Shown: positions 52,831 through 63,870 of the stretch, in pieces | How the letters are laid out: every line of letters starts with the position of its first letter | Numbering within the stretch: position 1 is the first letter of the stretch | Assembly: GCF_036898095.1 (NCBI RefSeq) | Contig: NC_090726.1 | Location: 32,811,128 to 32,875,127, forward strand | From: Palaemon carinicauda | Lineage: Eukaryota > Arthropoda > Malacostraca > Decapoda > Palaemonidae | Direction of reading: 5' to 3' | DNA: 64,000 nt | Notes under the pieces: generated by a model | Told to the model about the DNA's origin: nothing | What the model saw: only the letters and a program-made list of their open reading frames with translations | The model's database searches: none | Position numbers and translations under genes: made by a program

Positions 52831-53966
52831 CACTTATTTCACTGAACTCGAAACTTTAAGTGGTTTGTACCTGAAACCCGCAATTCTATCCTTCCTTAAA
52901 AGTTAGTAATTGCGAAAACAGAATTACAATGTAACAGAAAAATCTAATGAAAGATAAATAATTCAGTGGCTGGAAAGAGACTAAACACTAGATCAAATAA
53001 ACTACGTTTAAAATCTCTCACCGCATAAAGCTTGAGAACAAGAATAAAACTCTATAAACGTTTACCTTCTTCCCCTAAAGAGACTAGGGAGAAGAGCAAA
53101 AACGATAACAACGTTACTCGCTTGAACGAAACGTTTATCCTCCTCTCTCTCCCTCCGTCTCTATCTCTCTCTCTCTCTTGACTTAGAACCTGAGAGAAGA
53201 GCCCAATCATATATATCGTTAAAACATATTATTGTTAAAGGAAAAAAACTGAAAGATTTCCCAAATAAAAAGTTCCTTTATTAGAATTAAAACCATTAAG
53301 CTAAGAAAGAATGAACAAAACGCTAGAAACGGTTTACTCTTACTGCAACGTGACACCGTGAAAATTCTCTCTCTATCGTAACGATAGAGCGCAAGTTGAA
53401 CGTTCTGAACGTCAACAACTGCAGAGACAAAACAAAACGTTAGTTCAACTTTGAAAACAGTACGAGACTATCAAAGAAATTCTTTCAAAAACATTAAAAT
53501 AGCATAATATGTTAACAGGTAAAACCGAAATGACGGGCTCAATGTTAATTAACTTCGGTACCAAGAAAAGACCGCCTACTATTAGGAAAGGTCGAATATA
53601 AACAAATATAAAAATTAATTTTAATAAGTTTATAATAAAAGGAAGTTAATCGAAGAGGCCTATAAAAGGCGGAGAGATATAAAATAAATCTATAACTTTG
53701 TTAAGCAAAATTAAGAAAGAGAGTCTATACTCTCTTAGACACCAACACTTCCGTCTAAGGGAAGGGTCGGCCATTTAAAAGTGAAAGAGAGTTCATACTC
53801 TCTTCGTCACCATAATTAATCAAATTAATACCAAAAACTAGCTAAGCTAATGATAAAACTTCCTGAATAGCGAAAGCTAAACTCTAGAGCAAAAACATCA
53901 CCAAATCGTGAGCAAAAACTCCAGAATCAACAGCGTATCCATGTAGGTCTAGCCGGAGGCACGACA
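52831..53966. other. E4 AT-rich leader segment
   Basis: As in E3: (CT)n near 53145-53180, ctctatcgtaacgatagag near 53371, paired hairpins near 53718 and 53787, and minus-strand ATG 53774 (MADPSL...). Confidence 0.7.
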
Positions 53967-54126
53967 GAGGAAAAATTGAGGTGGTGTCAACAAGAAGTAC
54001 TGCAGTACCTGGCCACAGGTGGCGCTGGTGAGTACACCCCCCTCTTGTATAGCGATCGCTGGCGTATCCCTTCCGTAGAATTCTGTCGGGCAACGGAGTT
54101 GACAGCTACATGATTATCGGGTAAGA
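53967..54126. repeat. E4 right inverted terminal repeat
   Basis: gaggaaaaattgaggtggtg to gattatcgggtaag, followed by attaatattgaaaaa and the right part of R1. Confidence 0.93.
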
Positions 54127-54140
54127 TTAATATTGAAAAA

Positions 54141-54325
54141 TCAATATTTCCTATATAAACTATAAAAAACTTTAACAAAACAAGAGGAAAAGAAATAAGA
54201 TAGAAAAGTGTGCCCATGTGTACCCTCAAGCAAGAGAACTCTAACCCAAGACAGTGGAAGACCATGGTACAGAGGCTATGGCACTACCTAAGACTAGAGA
54301 ACAATGGTTTGATTTTGGAGTAGGA
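54141..54325 (+). repeat. Dispersed repeat R1, right part (split by E4)
   Basis: Resumes as tcaatatttcctatataaac, then aacaaaacaagaggaaaaga, gtaccctcaagcaagagaac, ggaagaccatggtacagagg and gaacaatggtttgattttgg. It continues exactly where the left part at 47375 stops when aligned with the uninterrupted copy at 5621. Confidence 0.88.
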
Positions 54326-54387
54326 AAATTAATGATACTAATACATGTGTACTGTATTTCCTATTCTTAAAAACATCACAAATTTTT

Positions 54388-56900
54388 TAAGTAAATTGTA
54401 TTTTTGCTAGCTACCGTATAAATACCTGAGTCCTTAGGTGAGGAGTATGTTTTTAGTGCAAAGATGGATGGCTGTTGAATCGTTAAACAAGCAATTAAGC
54501 GACAGGTGAGAGCAAGGACAATGAGCCCCACCCTCTGACCTGTCAAAGTTTCTTCACTTATGACCATTTTGCTCAGGGCTAAGAGGGGTGATTGATGAGG
54601 GAAGCACAGTATAATCTGAAGTGCTCAGGTTTGTATAGATAGGAAAAATAGGAACTACTTTAACAATTTGTGATATGTGGATATAAACCATTCCCCTTTA
54701 GGTCAGGAGACTCACTACTTATTGAGTCAGGAGTACCCCAAGAGCCAAACTGTTAGGTCCTTTTTCTTCCCCGACAATTTCAATCAACCTTGTCCTCTAT
54801 GGGAACGAAGGAAATGACTTCAGCAAACTCCTATATATGTATCATTGGGAGGAATAGGCTGATAGGGTATGCTTTGTCTAAGAAAATTGGTACTTGGTCA
54901 AAAGAGAGCACCCTTTGCCCCAGAGGGGAACATAGCCTGGAATAAAATACCTGGCATATGATGAGCAAAAGGTTAGTATATACTATATTCCACCATACTT
55001 TCCCTTGTCTAGGGAGAATGGAGGACACCTTCTTTAGGTTCTAAAGAATGGAGCTCTGAAGTGTACAGAAGTTTAGATCCAGCAAGTAACCCTTTGACTG
55101 CTTCATCCTCAAGACAGAGCCAGAAAAAAATGGAGAAGGGCCAGTCCTTCTGGCTTCATTCCAGACTTACATCTATTGTATAGATTACCCTACCTGTAGA
55201 AAAGATGCTTACCATCATGTATTGCATCTGGGCTAGCAACACCACTAATTGAGCAGCCAACACAAGACCACGTGCAAAGATTTCTAGGGGCATGTAGATA
55301 GTCTAGTAAGATAAAGGGCATGAAGATGATCTGGTACATACACAATCCAGCCTTCAACCCCCTGGTCAACTGCAAGATTCATCTAGCCCCTAGCTTCATG
55401 AGTTCTAGTCTTACCTGAAACCTATACTCTCTCAGCAGTCGAGGCATATGCATTAACAGATCGACTCACGAAGACCAAAAGAGATCGTGTCCTAGACATC
55501 TCTTCTTGATTTTGTTAATTCTAAGGAAGAGTCACCGACATTCAGGTATGAGGTGTTGGGTCTTCTTCAGATAACAATGCACAGCCCTCACTGCAAAAGG
55601 CCTCTTTCCTCCATGACACTCCACACGTCATGTACAGATAGGATGGAGAACAACTTGAAACTGTGGACATGCCCCAACAGGGTTCAAGTTTTGCCATGTG
55701 GCCGGGGACTAGACTAATGTATTCCTACATTTCTCACAGTGGGAAACTAAGGAAGAGCAACCATGTTACTCCGTAATCTCTTCACCAGTTATACGGCAGC
55801 AGACAGTATTGTGAGTCAGAACCTTGACTGAGGCCTTCTCAACGGATTGGACGAGGTATCGAAAACAGTAGGACTGTTAAAAGCAAATCCTGCGCAGGCA
55901 AGCACAGGCAACTCCTATGAGGAGAGGTTTATCCTCTTTTGTCAAAAGACATTCTCAAGGCTGGGTAGTAGCTTTGATGGCTGCACCTCACAGGAGCTTC
56001 TCCCAGCCAGGAAGAAAAAGAATTCTGCAATATGGTCTAGAGATGATCCAACTAAAGAAGAATCCCTTCTATGGTATCCATCATACAGAATGGCTCACTT
56101 CCCTGGTAGAGTGAGGGTCAAGGGAGTACCTTCAGGATCTCAACAAGGCAGAAAGGGAACCCATTAAGCATGAGGTTGTCACCACCTGAGTCTCAGCATA
56201 ATCCCATACAGTAGATTAGCCAACGGACCAGGGTTAAACGGAGACAGGGTGTAACTATAAAAGTGATCCCATGGACGTTAGATTACAATTTCAAACACAG
56301 ATCAAGGAGTTGGATTTGGAAAGGGACCCAGAACGCTTCCTGTTTAGGCGTAAGGCAAACAGGTCGAGCCATGGAGAACCCTCCAACCAGAAGCCTCTCC
56401 AATATACCTGGATGTAGGGACCACTATAACCTTACAGCATTCCTTGGTGACTATGTGTGTCTACTAACCCATTCCTCTTGCTCAGTATATGACTGGCTAA
56501 CAATTCCCTGGCACAAAATTTTGTCCCAAAATGCATCTGTTTTGTCAACTCAGAGCTAGACATAAGCCAAAATGGTAGTATTGTCATAAAAAGCCTCCTC
56601 AATGTTCTTGGAAGGATTGTAGCAATATAGAGGCTGTTTGTTCCAAGACATAGCAGAGTAGATGCTTCTTCATCTGACCACACAGCTGAGATGACCCTGT
56701 CAGTCAGGTGTGTGCTCTTCCTCTCCTTTGCAGCATCTGAGCACAGATGCATGTCAGGAGGCGAAGAGTCGAGTGGGACTTCCCTATGATGGTTCCTCAT
56801 TAGTAGCCAAAAGGTAAGATTGACTCAAGCCTCCCATCCTGTCAGCATGAGAAGAGGTGGCAATCCCTGGAGATTAACCAGCAACTCTTCAAACAGTACA
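54388..56900 (-). mobile_element. Fossil DIRS element with ICR and decayed RNase H
   Basis: The left terminus is attgtatttttgctagctac...cctgagtccttaggtgagg. An ICR-like stretch at about 54605-54710 has gtgctcaggtttgtatagat (left end inverted) followed by ggatataaaccattcccctt (right end inverted). It is related to the fossil at 26069-27035, and the parts after the ICR (54830-55040 versus 26500-26650) are also similar. A minus-strand RNase H remains at 56432-56800. The right terminus was not found, so the end is uncertain. Confidence 0.6.
56432..56800 (-). pseudogene. Decayed DIRS RNase H
   Basis: The minus strand reads PPDMHLCSDAAKERKSTHLT (catalytic-site SDA), DRVISAVWSDEEA (the 'G.WS.EE' block before the conserved Glu) and a later ARELLASHILSKRNGLVDTH stretch. 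The order matches E2 RNase H (FSDASDLGWG..., SGLWTSSQRSMHINGKE). The Glu-bearing segment and the third Asp are not clearly kept. Confidence 0.6.
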
Positions 56901-57252
56901 GTATATGAAGATATCTCTGGCAAAGGCATTCACTTGAGGTACAAGATTGTCCAGTGAGGAACAGCGGCTGAGATGATTCTACCTGTAGCTACATGTAGGT
57001 ACAACCTGAGCAAGCATATTGGTGAACAGGTGGGAAGACAAATGACAAGTGAATAATAACTTTCCCATTTGGATAATCCTGTGAATAAGTGGAAAATTGT
57101 GGATAGTTTTTTTAATGGGTTTCTTATAGTTGACCATGGATAAGTGAAACCACAGATTTCTGACCCATCGTTAAGGAGTACTTACTGTAATAGGTTTTTT
57201 GAAAAAAAACATCATCAAAAATTAGATGTCTGATTGCAGTGTGACCTTAAAT
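56901..57252. other. EARS2 intron next to E5
   Basis: Includes a degenerate stretch ggataagtggaaaattgtgg...gaccatggataagtgaaacc that looks like a dispersed repeat, but I cannot name it. No gene. Confidence 0.4.
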
Positions 57253-57291
57253 ATGTTATTTTCATTAGTAAAATAAATTTTTGAATATACT

Positions 57292-57450
57292 TACCCGATA
57301 ATCATGTAGCTGTCAACTCTGTTGCCGACAGAAATCTACGGTCGGGATACGCCAGCGATCGCTATACAGGTGGGGGTGTACACAACAGCGCCATCTGTGG
57401 TCAGGTACTCCAGTACTTCTTGTCAACACCACCTCAATTTTTTCCTCGGT
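57292..57450. repeat. E5 left inverted terminal repeat
   Basis: cttacccgataatcatgtag, then ctctgttgccgacagaaatc, ccagcgatcgctatacaggt and caattttttcctc. Inverted at about 63551-63707. Confidence 0.92.
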
Positions 57451-57492
57451 CCACTGGTTCTCTATGGGGAGGAAGGGTGGGTCAATTAAATC

Positions 57493-57582
57493 ATGATTAT
57501 CGGGTAAGTATATTCAAAAATTTATTTTACTAATGAAAATAAAATTTTTCAATATTAATCTTACCCAATAATCATGTAGCTA
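57493..57582. repeat. E5 internal complementary region
   Basis: catgattatcgggtaagtat...actaatgaaaataaaattttt...attaatcttacccaataatc. Two positions differ from E3 (aataaaat for aataacat; cccaataatc for cccgataatc), so the joint is slightly decayed. Confidence 0.9.
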
Positions 57583-57968
57583 ATTCACACCCAGGGTGGT
57601 GGGTGGAGACCAGCATACATGTTAACAAAGAAGCTAAGTATCCCGTATTTTATTTTATTAGTTATTCAAAAATAACATAAAATAAATAAGTACCTGGTAA
57701 GGAAGACGACTTGAACCATTACTCTGCCTTTATTAAGTACGTCTTCCTTACTGAGCGTAGCGGTCCTCTTAGGATGCTGAACGACTCTTAGGTGCTGAAG
57801 TATAAAGGGCTGCAACCCATACTAAAGGACCTCATCACAACCTTTAACCTCGGCGCTTCTCAAGAAAGAATTGACCACCCGCCAAATCAACAAGGATGTG
57901 GAAGGCTTCTTAGCCGACCGTACAACCCATAAAAAGTATTCAAGAGAAAGGTTAAAAAGGTTATGGGA

Positions 57969-59135
57969 TTATGGGAATGTAGTGGCTGAGCCCCCGCCTA
58001 CTACTGCATTCGTTGCTACGAATGGTCCCAGGGTGTAGCAGTTCTCGTAAAGAGACTGGACATCTTTGAGATAGAATGATGCGAACACTGACTTGCTTCT
58101 CCAATAGGTTGCATCCATAACACTCTGCAGAGAACGGTTCTGTTTGAAGGCCACTGAAGTAGCCACAGCTCTCACTTCATGTGTCCTTACCTTCAGCAAA
58201 GCAAGGTCTTCTTCCTTCAGATGAGAATGTGCTTCCCTAATCAGGAGCCTGAATTAGTAATAAACTGAGTTTTAGACCTTGGAAGAGAAGGCTTCCGATT
58301 GTCCTCGTAAAGGTTATGACCTTTTTAGATAGTACCTAAGAGTTCTAACTGGACAAAGTACTCTCTACAGTTCGTTCCCCACCAAGTTGGACAGGCTTGG
58401 GATCTCGAACGACTTAGGCCAAGGACGTGAAGGAAGCTCGATTTAGCAAAAAACCGAGCTGCAAGGAACATGTAGCCGTTTCAGATGTGAAAACTATGTT
58501 CCTGCTGAAGGCGTGGATCTCACTTACTCTTTTAGCTGTTGTCAAGCACACGAGGAAAAGAGTTTTAATGTGAGGTCCTTAAAAGAGGCTGATTGGAGAG
58601 GTTCAAATCTTGATGACATAAGGAACCTTAGGACCACTTCTAGATTCCAGCCTGGAGTGGACAACCGACGTTCCTTTGAGGTCTCAAAAGACCTAAGGAG
58701 GTCCTGTAGATCTTTGTTGGTGGAAAGATCCAAGCCTCTGTGGCGGAAAACCGCTGCCAACATACTTCTGTAACCCTTGATCGTAGGAGCTGAAAGGGAT
58801 CTTACGTTCCTTAGATGTAACAGGAAGTCAGCAATCTGGGTTACAGTGGTACTGGTTGAGGAAACTGCATTGGCCTTGTACCAGCTTCGGAAGACTTCCC
58901 CTTTAGACTGATAGACTCTGAGAGTGGATGTCCTCCTTGCTCTGGCAATCGCTCTGGCTGCCTCCTTCGAAAAGCCCCTAGCTCTTGAGAGTCTTTCGAA
59001 AGTCTGAAGGCAGTCAGACGAAGAGCGTGGAGGTTTGGGTGTACCTTCTTTACGTGAGGTAGACGTAGAAGGTCCACTCCTAGAGGAAGAGTCCTGGGAA
59101 TGTCGACCAGCCATTGCAGTACCTCTATGAACCAT
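57969..59135 (-). pseudogene. E5 tyrosine recombinase remnant
   Basis: Open from ATG 59135 (MVHRGTAMAGRHS) through SSDCLQTFERLSRARG to SFKDLTLKLFSSC, then broken between about 58200 and 58540. The last part 58199-57969 keeps THEVRAVATS, ATYWRSKSV and FASFYLKDVQ. Breaks in the middle are near those of E3/E4 but a segment around 58260-58300 is shorter, so decay continued separately. Confidence 0.85.
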
Positions 59136-60271
59136 TCTCTCGCGGGCCAGAGCGGAGCCAACCAACGTCAGCCGTGTCCCTTTGCGAGAGGCGAACTTCT
59201 GAAGTACCCTGTTGACAATCTTGAACGGCGGGAATGCATACAGGTCGAGATGGGACCAATCCAGCAGAAAAGCATCCACGTGAACTGCTGCTGGGTCTGG
59301 AATCGGAGAACAATACAACGGGAGTCTCTAGGTTATCGAGGTAGCGAACAGATCTATGGTTGGCTGACCCCACAGGGCCCAAAGTCTGCTGCAAACATTC
59401 TTGTGAAGGGTCCACTCTGTGGGGATGACCTGACCCTTCCGGCTAAGGCGATCTGCCATGACATTCATATCGCCCTGAATGAACCTCGTTACCAGCGTGA
59501 GCTTTCGATCTTTTGACCAGATGAGGAGGTCCCTTGCGATCTAGAACAACTTCCACGAATGAGTCCCTCCCTGCTTGGAGATGTAAGCCAAGGCTGTGGT
59601 GTTGTCAGAGTCCACCTCCACCACCTTGTTAAGCTGGAGGGACTTGAAGTTTATCAAGGCCAGATGAACCGCCAACAGCTCCTTGCAATTGATGTGAAGT
59701 GTCCTTTGCTCCTGATTCCATGTTCCCGAGCATTCCTGTCCGTCCAAAGTCGCACCCCAGCCCGTGTCTGATGCGTCAGAGAAGAGACGGCGGTCGGGCT
59801 TCTGAACAGCCAAAGGTAGACTTCCTTGAGAAGAAAGCTGTTCTTTCACCACGTGAGAGTAGACCTCCTCTCTTCGGAAACAGGAACTGAGACCGTCTCT
59901 AGCGTCATGTCCTTTATCCAGTGAGCAGCTAGATGATACTGAAGGGGGCGGAGGTGGCGTCTCCCTAACTCGATGAACAGGGCCAGCGATGAAAGTGTCC
60001 CTGTTAGACTCATCCACTACCTGACTGAGCATCGGTTCCTTCTCAGCATGCTCTGGATGCATTCTAGGGCTTGGTAGATCCTTGGGGCCGACGGAAAAGC
60101 CCGAAAAGCTCGACTCTGAAGATCCATACCCAGGTAGACAATGGTCTGGGATGGGACAAGCTGGGACTCCTCAAAATTGACCCGGAGGCCCAGTTCCTTG
60201 GTCAGATCCATAGTCCATCTGAGAATCTCCAGACAGCGACGACTTGTGGGAGCTCTTAAAAGCCAGTCGTC
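58841..60271 (-). pseudogene. E5 RNase H / methyltransferase-like remnant, RT core deleted
   Basis: From the deletion junction: SDDWLLRAPTSRRCLEILRW, RT tail, FSDASDTGWGATLDG, CKELLAVHLALINF, DSDNTTALAYISKQGGTHS, then a break near 59516, then DAFLLDWSHLDLYAFPPFKI and PLWPAREWF. The 173-residue frame 60062-59541 carries an unbroken RNase H core with all three readable acidic positions. Confidence 0.87.
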
Positions 60272-62430
60272 TGACGGAGCCGGACACAAGATCATGGTAC
60301 TGCTGCACAGTCTGTGAACTGTCAACCATGGGGAAGCGAGGAAGTACAGCGACAACCCGAAGCTGTCTAGACTGTCTGGGTCGTACAGACAACTCCTTAT
60401 CGGGTTGCTGAGGTTGCCGCACTGCGTCACAACAAGTCACTTCTGCTGGTTGTTGAACGTCTTCCCAGTGACACACTGACTCCGTAAACAAAAAATCCTC
60501 TAACAAGGACTAAGCTTGGACTGCATGTCTTGCAACAAAGCTCAAGGTCTATGGGAGCAGGTGTGGTAACAGACGGGGTTAGCGACTGAAGTGGAACCAT
60601 TACCCTCCCTGGAAGCATGTTATGCTTAAATAAAAGTCCATAGGAAGCTAAGCAGCTAAAGGCTCCTCTCCAAATGACAGAGTCCTCAAGGGAATATCAG
60701 AAGGAGGGAGAATAGCACTTTCTCATCTACAGGAACCATATCCGAGAAAAGCTAAGTTCTCTCAGTGAGGGTTTCACTGGTGCAAAAGCAGCAGACCAGA
60801 AGGCAACGTTATGAAACTGCTTGACAGTCTTGTGAGTTGGCAACAACCAAAGATGTGTGACTGAGGAGCATGCGGTAAGGTATGCAGAGCATGCTGTATG
60901 CAGAGCATGCTGTATGTAGAGCATGCTGTAAGGAAAGCAGAGCATGTTGCATGGCGTGCGGCTTATGCTGCATGGGATGAGGCTCATGCTGCATGGGATG
61001 AGGCTCATGCTGCATGGTATGAGGCTCATGCTGCATGGGATGAGGCTCATGCTGCAAGGGATGAGGCTCATGCCGCATGCGTTGAGGAGGATGCCGCATA
61101 GTATGAGGCTCCTGCCTCATGGGTTGAGGCGGTTGCCGCATAGCATGAGGCTCCTGCCTCATGGTTTGAGGAGGATGCCGCATAGCATGAGGCTCCTCAT
61201 AGCATGAGGCTCCTGCCTCATGGGTTGAGGAGGATGCCGCATAGCATGAGGCTCCTGCCTCATGGGTTGAGGAGGATGCCGCATAGCATGAGGCTCCTGC
61301 CTCATGGGTAGAGGAGGTTGCCGCATAGCATGAGGCTCCTGCCTCATGGGTTGAGGAGGATGCCGCATAGCATGAGGCTCCTCATAGCATGAGGTCCCTG
61401 CCTCATGGGTTGAGGAGGATGCCGCATAGCATGAGGCTCCTCATAGCATGAGGCTCCTGCCTCATGGGTTGAGGCGGCTGCCTCATAGCATGAGGTTCCT
61501 GCCTCAAAAGTTGCGTCTGCCTCAAGGGTTGAGGAGGTAGCTGCGCAGAGAGAGGCTCTTGCCTCAAGAGTTGAGGCGGTTGCCGCATAGCATGAGGCTG
61601 CTGCCTCAAGGATGGTGGAGGTTGCCGCAACGCATGAGGCTGCTGCCTCAAGGATGGAGGAGGTTGCCGCAACGCATGAGGCTCCTGCCTCAAGGAAAGT
61701 GGAGGTTGCTGCATAGCGCTGGTACCTGGCAACTCCCAATGCGGCAGCTCACGCATGGAGGCAGGAGGAGCCTCAACATCATACGTCTGGCAGGGTGGAC
61801 TGCGCAGAGGTGGAGGAGCGCTCGCAGGAGGAGGTGTGCTAACCTTCTCTGCCTGAAACTCCTGCATCAAAACCGCAAGCTGAGACTGCATTGTCTGCAG
61901 CATAGACCACTAGGGTCTATGAAAGACAACAACAAACGGAGCTACTGTCCGTTGAGACTGAGGGTCTAAAACAGCTGGTGCGGCAACAGACGGAGTTACT
62001 GCCTGTTGCGGTACCACCTTGCCTCTCTGGGAGGTGTGCAGTTGTCGTACTGCAGCAAGTCCGAACTGACCCAGTGCTAATGGCTACACCTAGGAGTTGG
62101 ACTTGCGCGGAAGGGACCGACTTGCACTTAAAAGCTGCAAGATTTGGTCCATGGTTTCTGCGAGAAACCTCTTCCGCAGACGAGGAATAAATGGGCTCTC
62201 TCGTCTTTGTGTGGGTGGGGTGATCACGTCGGCTACGTGAGTTGGTTACACCCGAAACCACGGAGGGAAACGTCTGTTCGTCGATCAAGGCCTGATGAAC
62301 CCATAAGTCCTTCGACGTTACTTCTCCCCTGGGCTTGGGAGCTTGTAAGAGGTCCCAGACTAGGCGAACAACTGGCACGAACAGACGAACCCTCGAACGC
62401 AACACTGTAACACTTTGCGCTTATCACTTT
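60272..62430 (-). pseudogene. E5 gag-like remnant
   Basis: GSSVRASCSPSLGPLTSSQA near 62390, TKTREPIYSSSAEEVSRRNH, LQTMQSQLAVLMQEFQAEKV near 61890, then the Pro/Gln/His minisatellite and VQQYHDLVSGSVRR before the junction. Better preserved than E0, but frameshifts remain. Confidence 0.75.
60925..61560 (-). repeat. Gag minisatellite of E5
   Basis: Same unit as in E0: tgaggctcctgcctcatggg then ttgaggaggatgccgcatag, with the ATGAGGC-TCCT-GCCTCAT stem. The gctgcatgggatgaggctca form occupies 60965-61075 and the gcctcaagagttgaggcggt form the other end. Fewer full units than E0. Confidence 0.9.
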
Positions 62431-63550
62431 ATCACTTTTGATTTTCTGTTTGCACTTATTTCACTGAACTCGAAACTTTAAGTGGTTTGTACCTGAAACA
62501 CGCAATTCTATCCTTCATTAAAAGTTAGTAATCGCGAAAACAGTATTACAATGTAACAGAAAAACATAATGAAAGATAAATAATTCAGTGGCTGAAAAAG
62601 AGACTAAACACTAGATCAAATAAACTACGTTTAAAATCTCTCACCGCAAAAAGCCTGGGAACAAGAATAAAACTCTAGAGACGTTTACCTTCTTCCCCTA
62701 AAGAGACTAGGGAGAAGAGCAAAAACGATAACAACGTTACCCGCTTGAACGAAACGTTTACCCTCCTCTCTCTCCCTCCGTCTCTATCTCTCTCTCTCTC
62801 TCTTTTGACTTAGAACCTGAGAGATGAGCCCAATTATATATATCGTTAAAACATATTATTGTTAAAGGAAAAAAACTGAAAGATTTCCCAAATAAAAAGT
62901 TCCTTTATTAGAATTAAAACCATTTAAGCTAAGAAAGAATGAACAAAACGCTAGAATCGGTTTACTCTTACTGCAACGTGAAACCGTGAATCTCTCTCTC
63001 TATCGTAACGATAGAGCGCAAGTTGAACGTTCTGAACGTTAACAACTGCAGAGACAAAACAAAACGTTAGTTCAACTTTGAAAACAGTACGAGACTATCA
63101 AAGAAATTCTTTCAAAAACATTAAAATAGCATAAAATGTTAACAGGTAAAAACGAAATGACGGGCTCAATGTTAATTAACTTCGGTACCAAGAAAAGACC
63201 GCCTACTATTAGGAAAGGTCGCATTTTGTTAATCGAAGAGGCCTATAAAAGGCGGAGAGATATAAAATAAATCTATAACTTTGTTAAGCAAAATTAAGAA
63301 AGAGAGTCTATACTCTCTTCGACACCAACACTTCCGACTAAGGGAAGGGTCGGCCATTTAAAAGTGAAAGAGAGTTCATACTCTCTTCGTCACCAAAATT
63401 AAATCAAATTAATTCCAAAAAACTTGCTAAGCTAATGATAAAGCTTCCTGAATAGCGAAGGCTAAACTCTAGAGCAAATACATCACCAAATCGTGAACAA
63501 TAACTCCAGAATCAACAGCGTATCCATGTAGGTCTAGCCGGTGGCACGAC
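62431..63550. other. E5 AT-rich leader segment
   Basis: (CT)n near 62763-62806, ctctatcgtaacgatagag near 62999, hairpins near 63300 and 63367, minus-strand ATG 63357 (MADPSL...). It lacks about 50 bp of the aaacaaatataaaaattaat stretch present in the other family A copies (gcattttgttaatcgaag). Confidence 0.7.
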
Positions 63551-63707
63551 AGAGGAAAAATTGAGGTGGTGTTGACAAGAAGTACTGGAGTACCTGACCA
63601 CAGATGGCGCTGTTGTGTACACCCCCACCTGTATAGCGATCGCTGGCGTATCCCGACCGTAGATTTCTGTCGGCAACAGAGTTGACAGCTACATGATTAT
63701 CGGGTAA
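63551..63707. repeat. E5 right inverted terminal repeat
   Basis: gaggaaaaattgaggtggtg, gtatagcgatcgctggcgta, gtagatttctgtcggcaaca and gattatcgggtaag, then attaatattgaaaa at the element end. Confidence 0.92.
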
Positions 63708-63722
63708 GATTAATATTGAAAA

Positions 63723-63870
63723 TTTTACTTTAATGTATGATCAAAAGTCTTTACAACTTGTGCCAATACAACAATATATATACTACACTAAATTCCATAC
63801 ACACCAACATTTCTAACAATGAATCTTATTCTTCCCACAAAGTAAAGAACTAAAAACTGAGCTGGTTTAC
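63723..63870. other. Start of EARS2 intron one
   Basis: Short AT-rich interval between the exon-one donor (GTAAACCAGC on the minus strand) and the end of E5. Nothing else recognised. Confidence 0.6.

Larger units (their letters stand above)
47376..54140 (-). mobile_element. E4: non-autonomous DIRS element (family A), sister of E3
   Basis: Complete element inserted inside an R1 repeat. Ends, terminal repeats, ICR, RT deletion (junction 50414/50415), broken recombinase and secondary insertion all match E3. By eye the two differ at scattered single bases, a one-base loss near 49374 (gaacggcggaatg), and homopolymer lengths in the inserted block. Flanking DNA is unrelated to that of E3, so these are separate insertions and not a segmental duplication. 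Confidence 0.94.
57253..63722 (-). mobile_element. E5: non-autonomous DIRS element (family A)
   Basis: Complete element of about 6.5 kb, ends ATGTTATTTTCATTAGTAAA and gattaatattgaaaa. Terminal repeats 57292-57450 and 63564-63708 region share the E0-type sequence (gtagatttctgtcggcaaca) and differ from each other only slightly (a T-run length). It has the family A RT deletion (60271/60272), a full-length gag minisatellite and no secondary insertion, so it represents the state before the E3/E4 insertion. It lies in EARS2 intron one, about 150 bp from the exon-one donor. Confidence 0.94.

Noticed and set aside
34013..54140. E3 and E4 as a segmental duplication
   Set aside because: Similarity stops exactly at both element ends and flanks are unrelated (E2 end and old fossil versus the two halves of R1).
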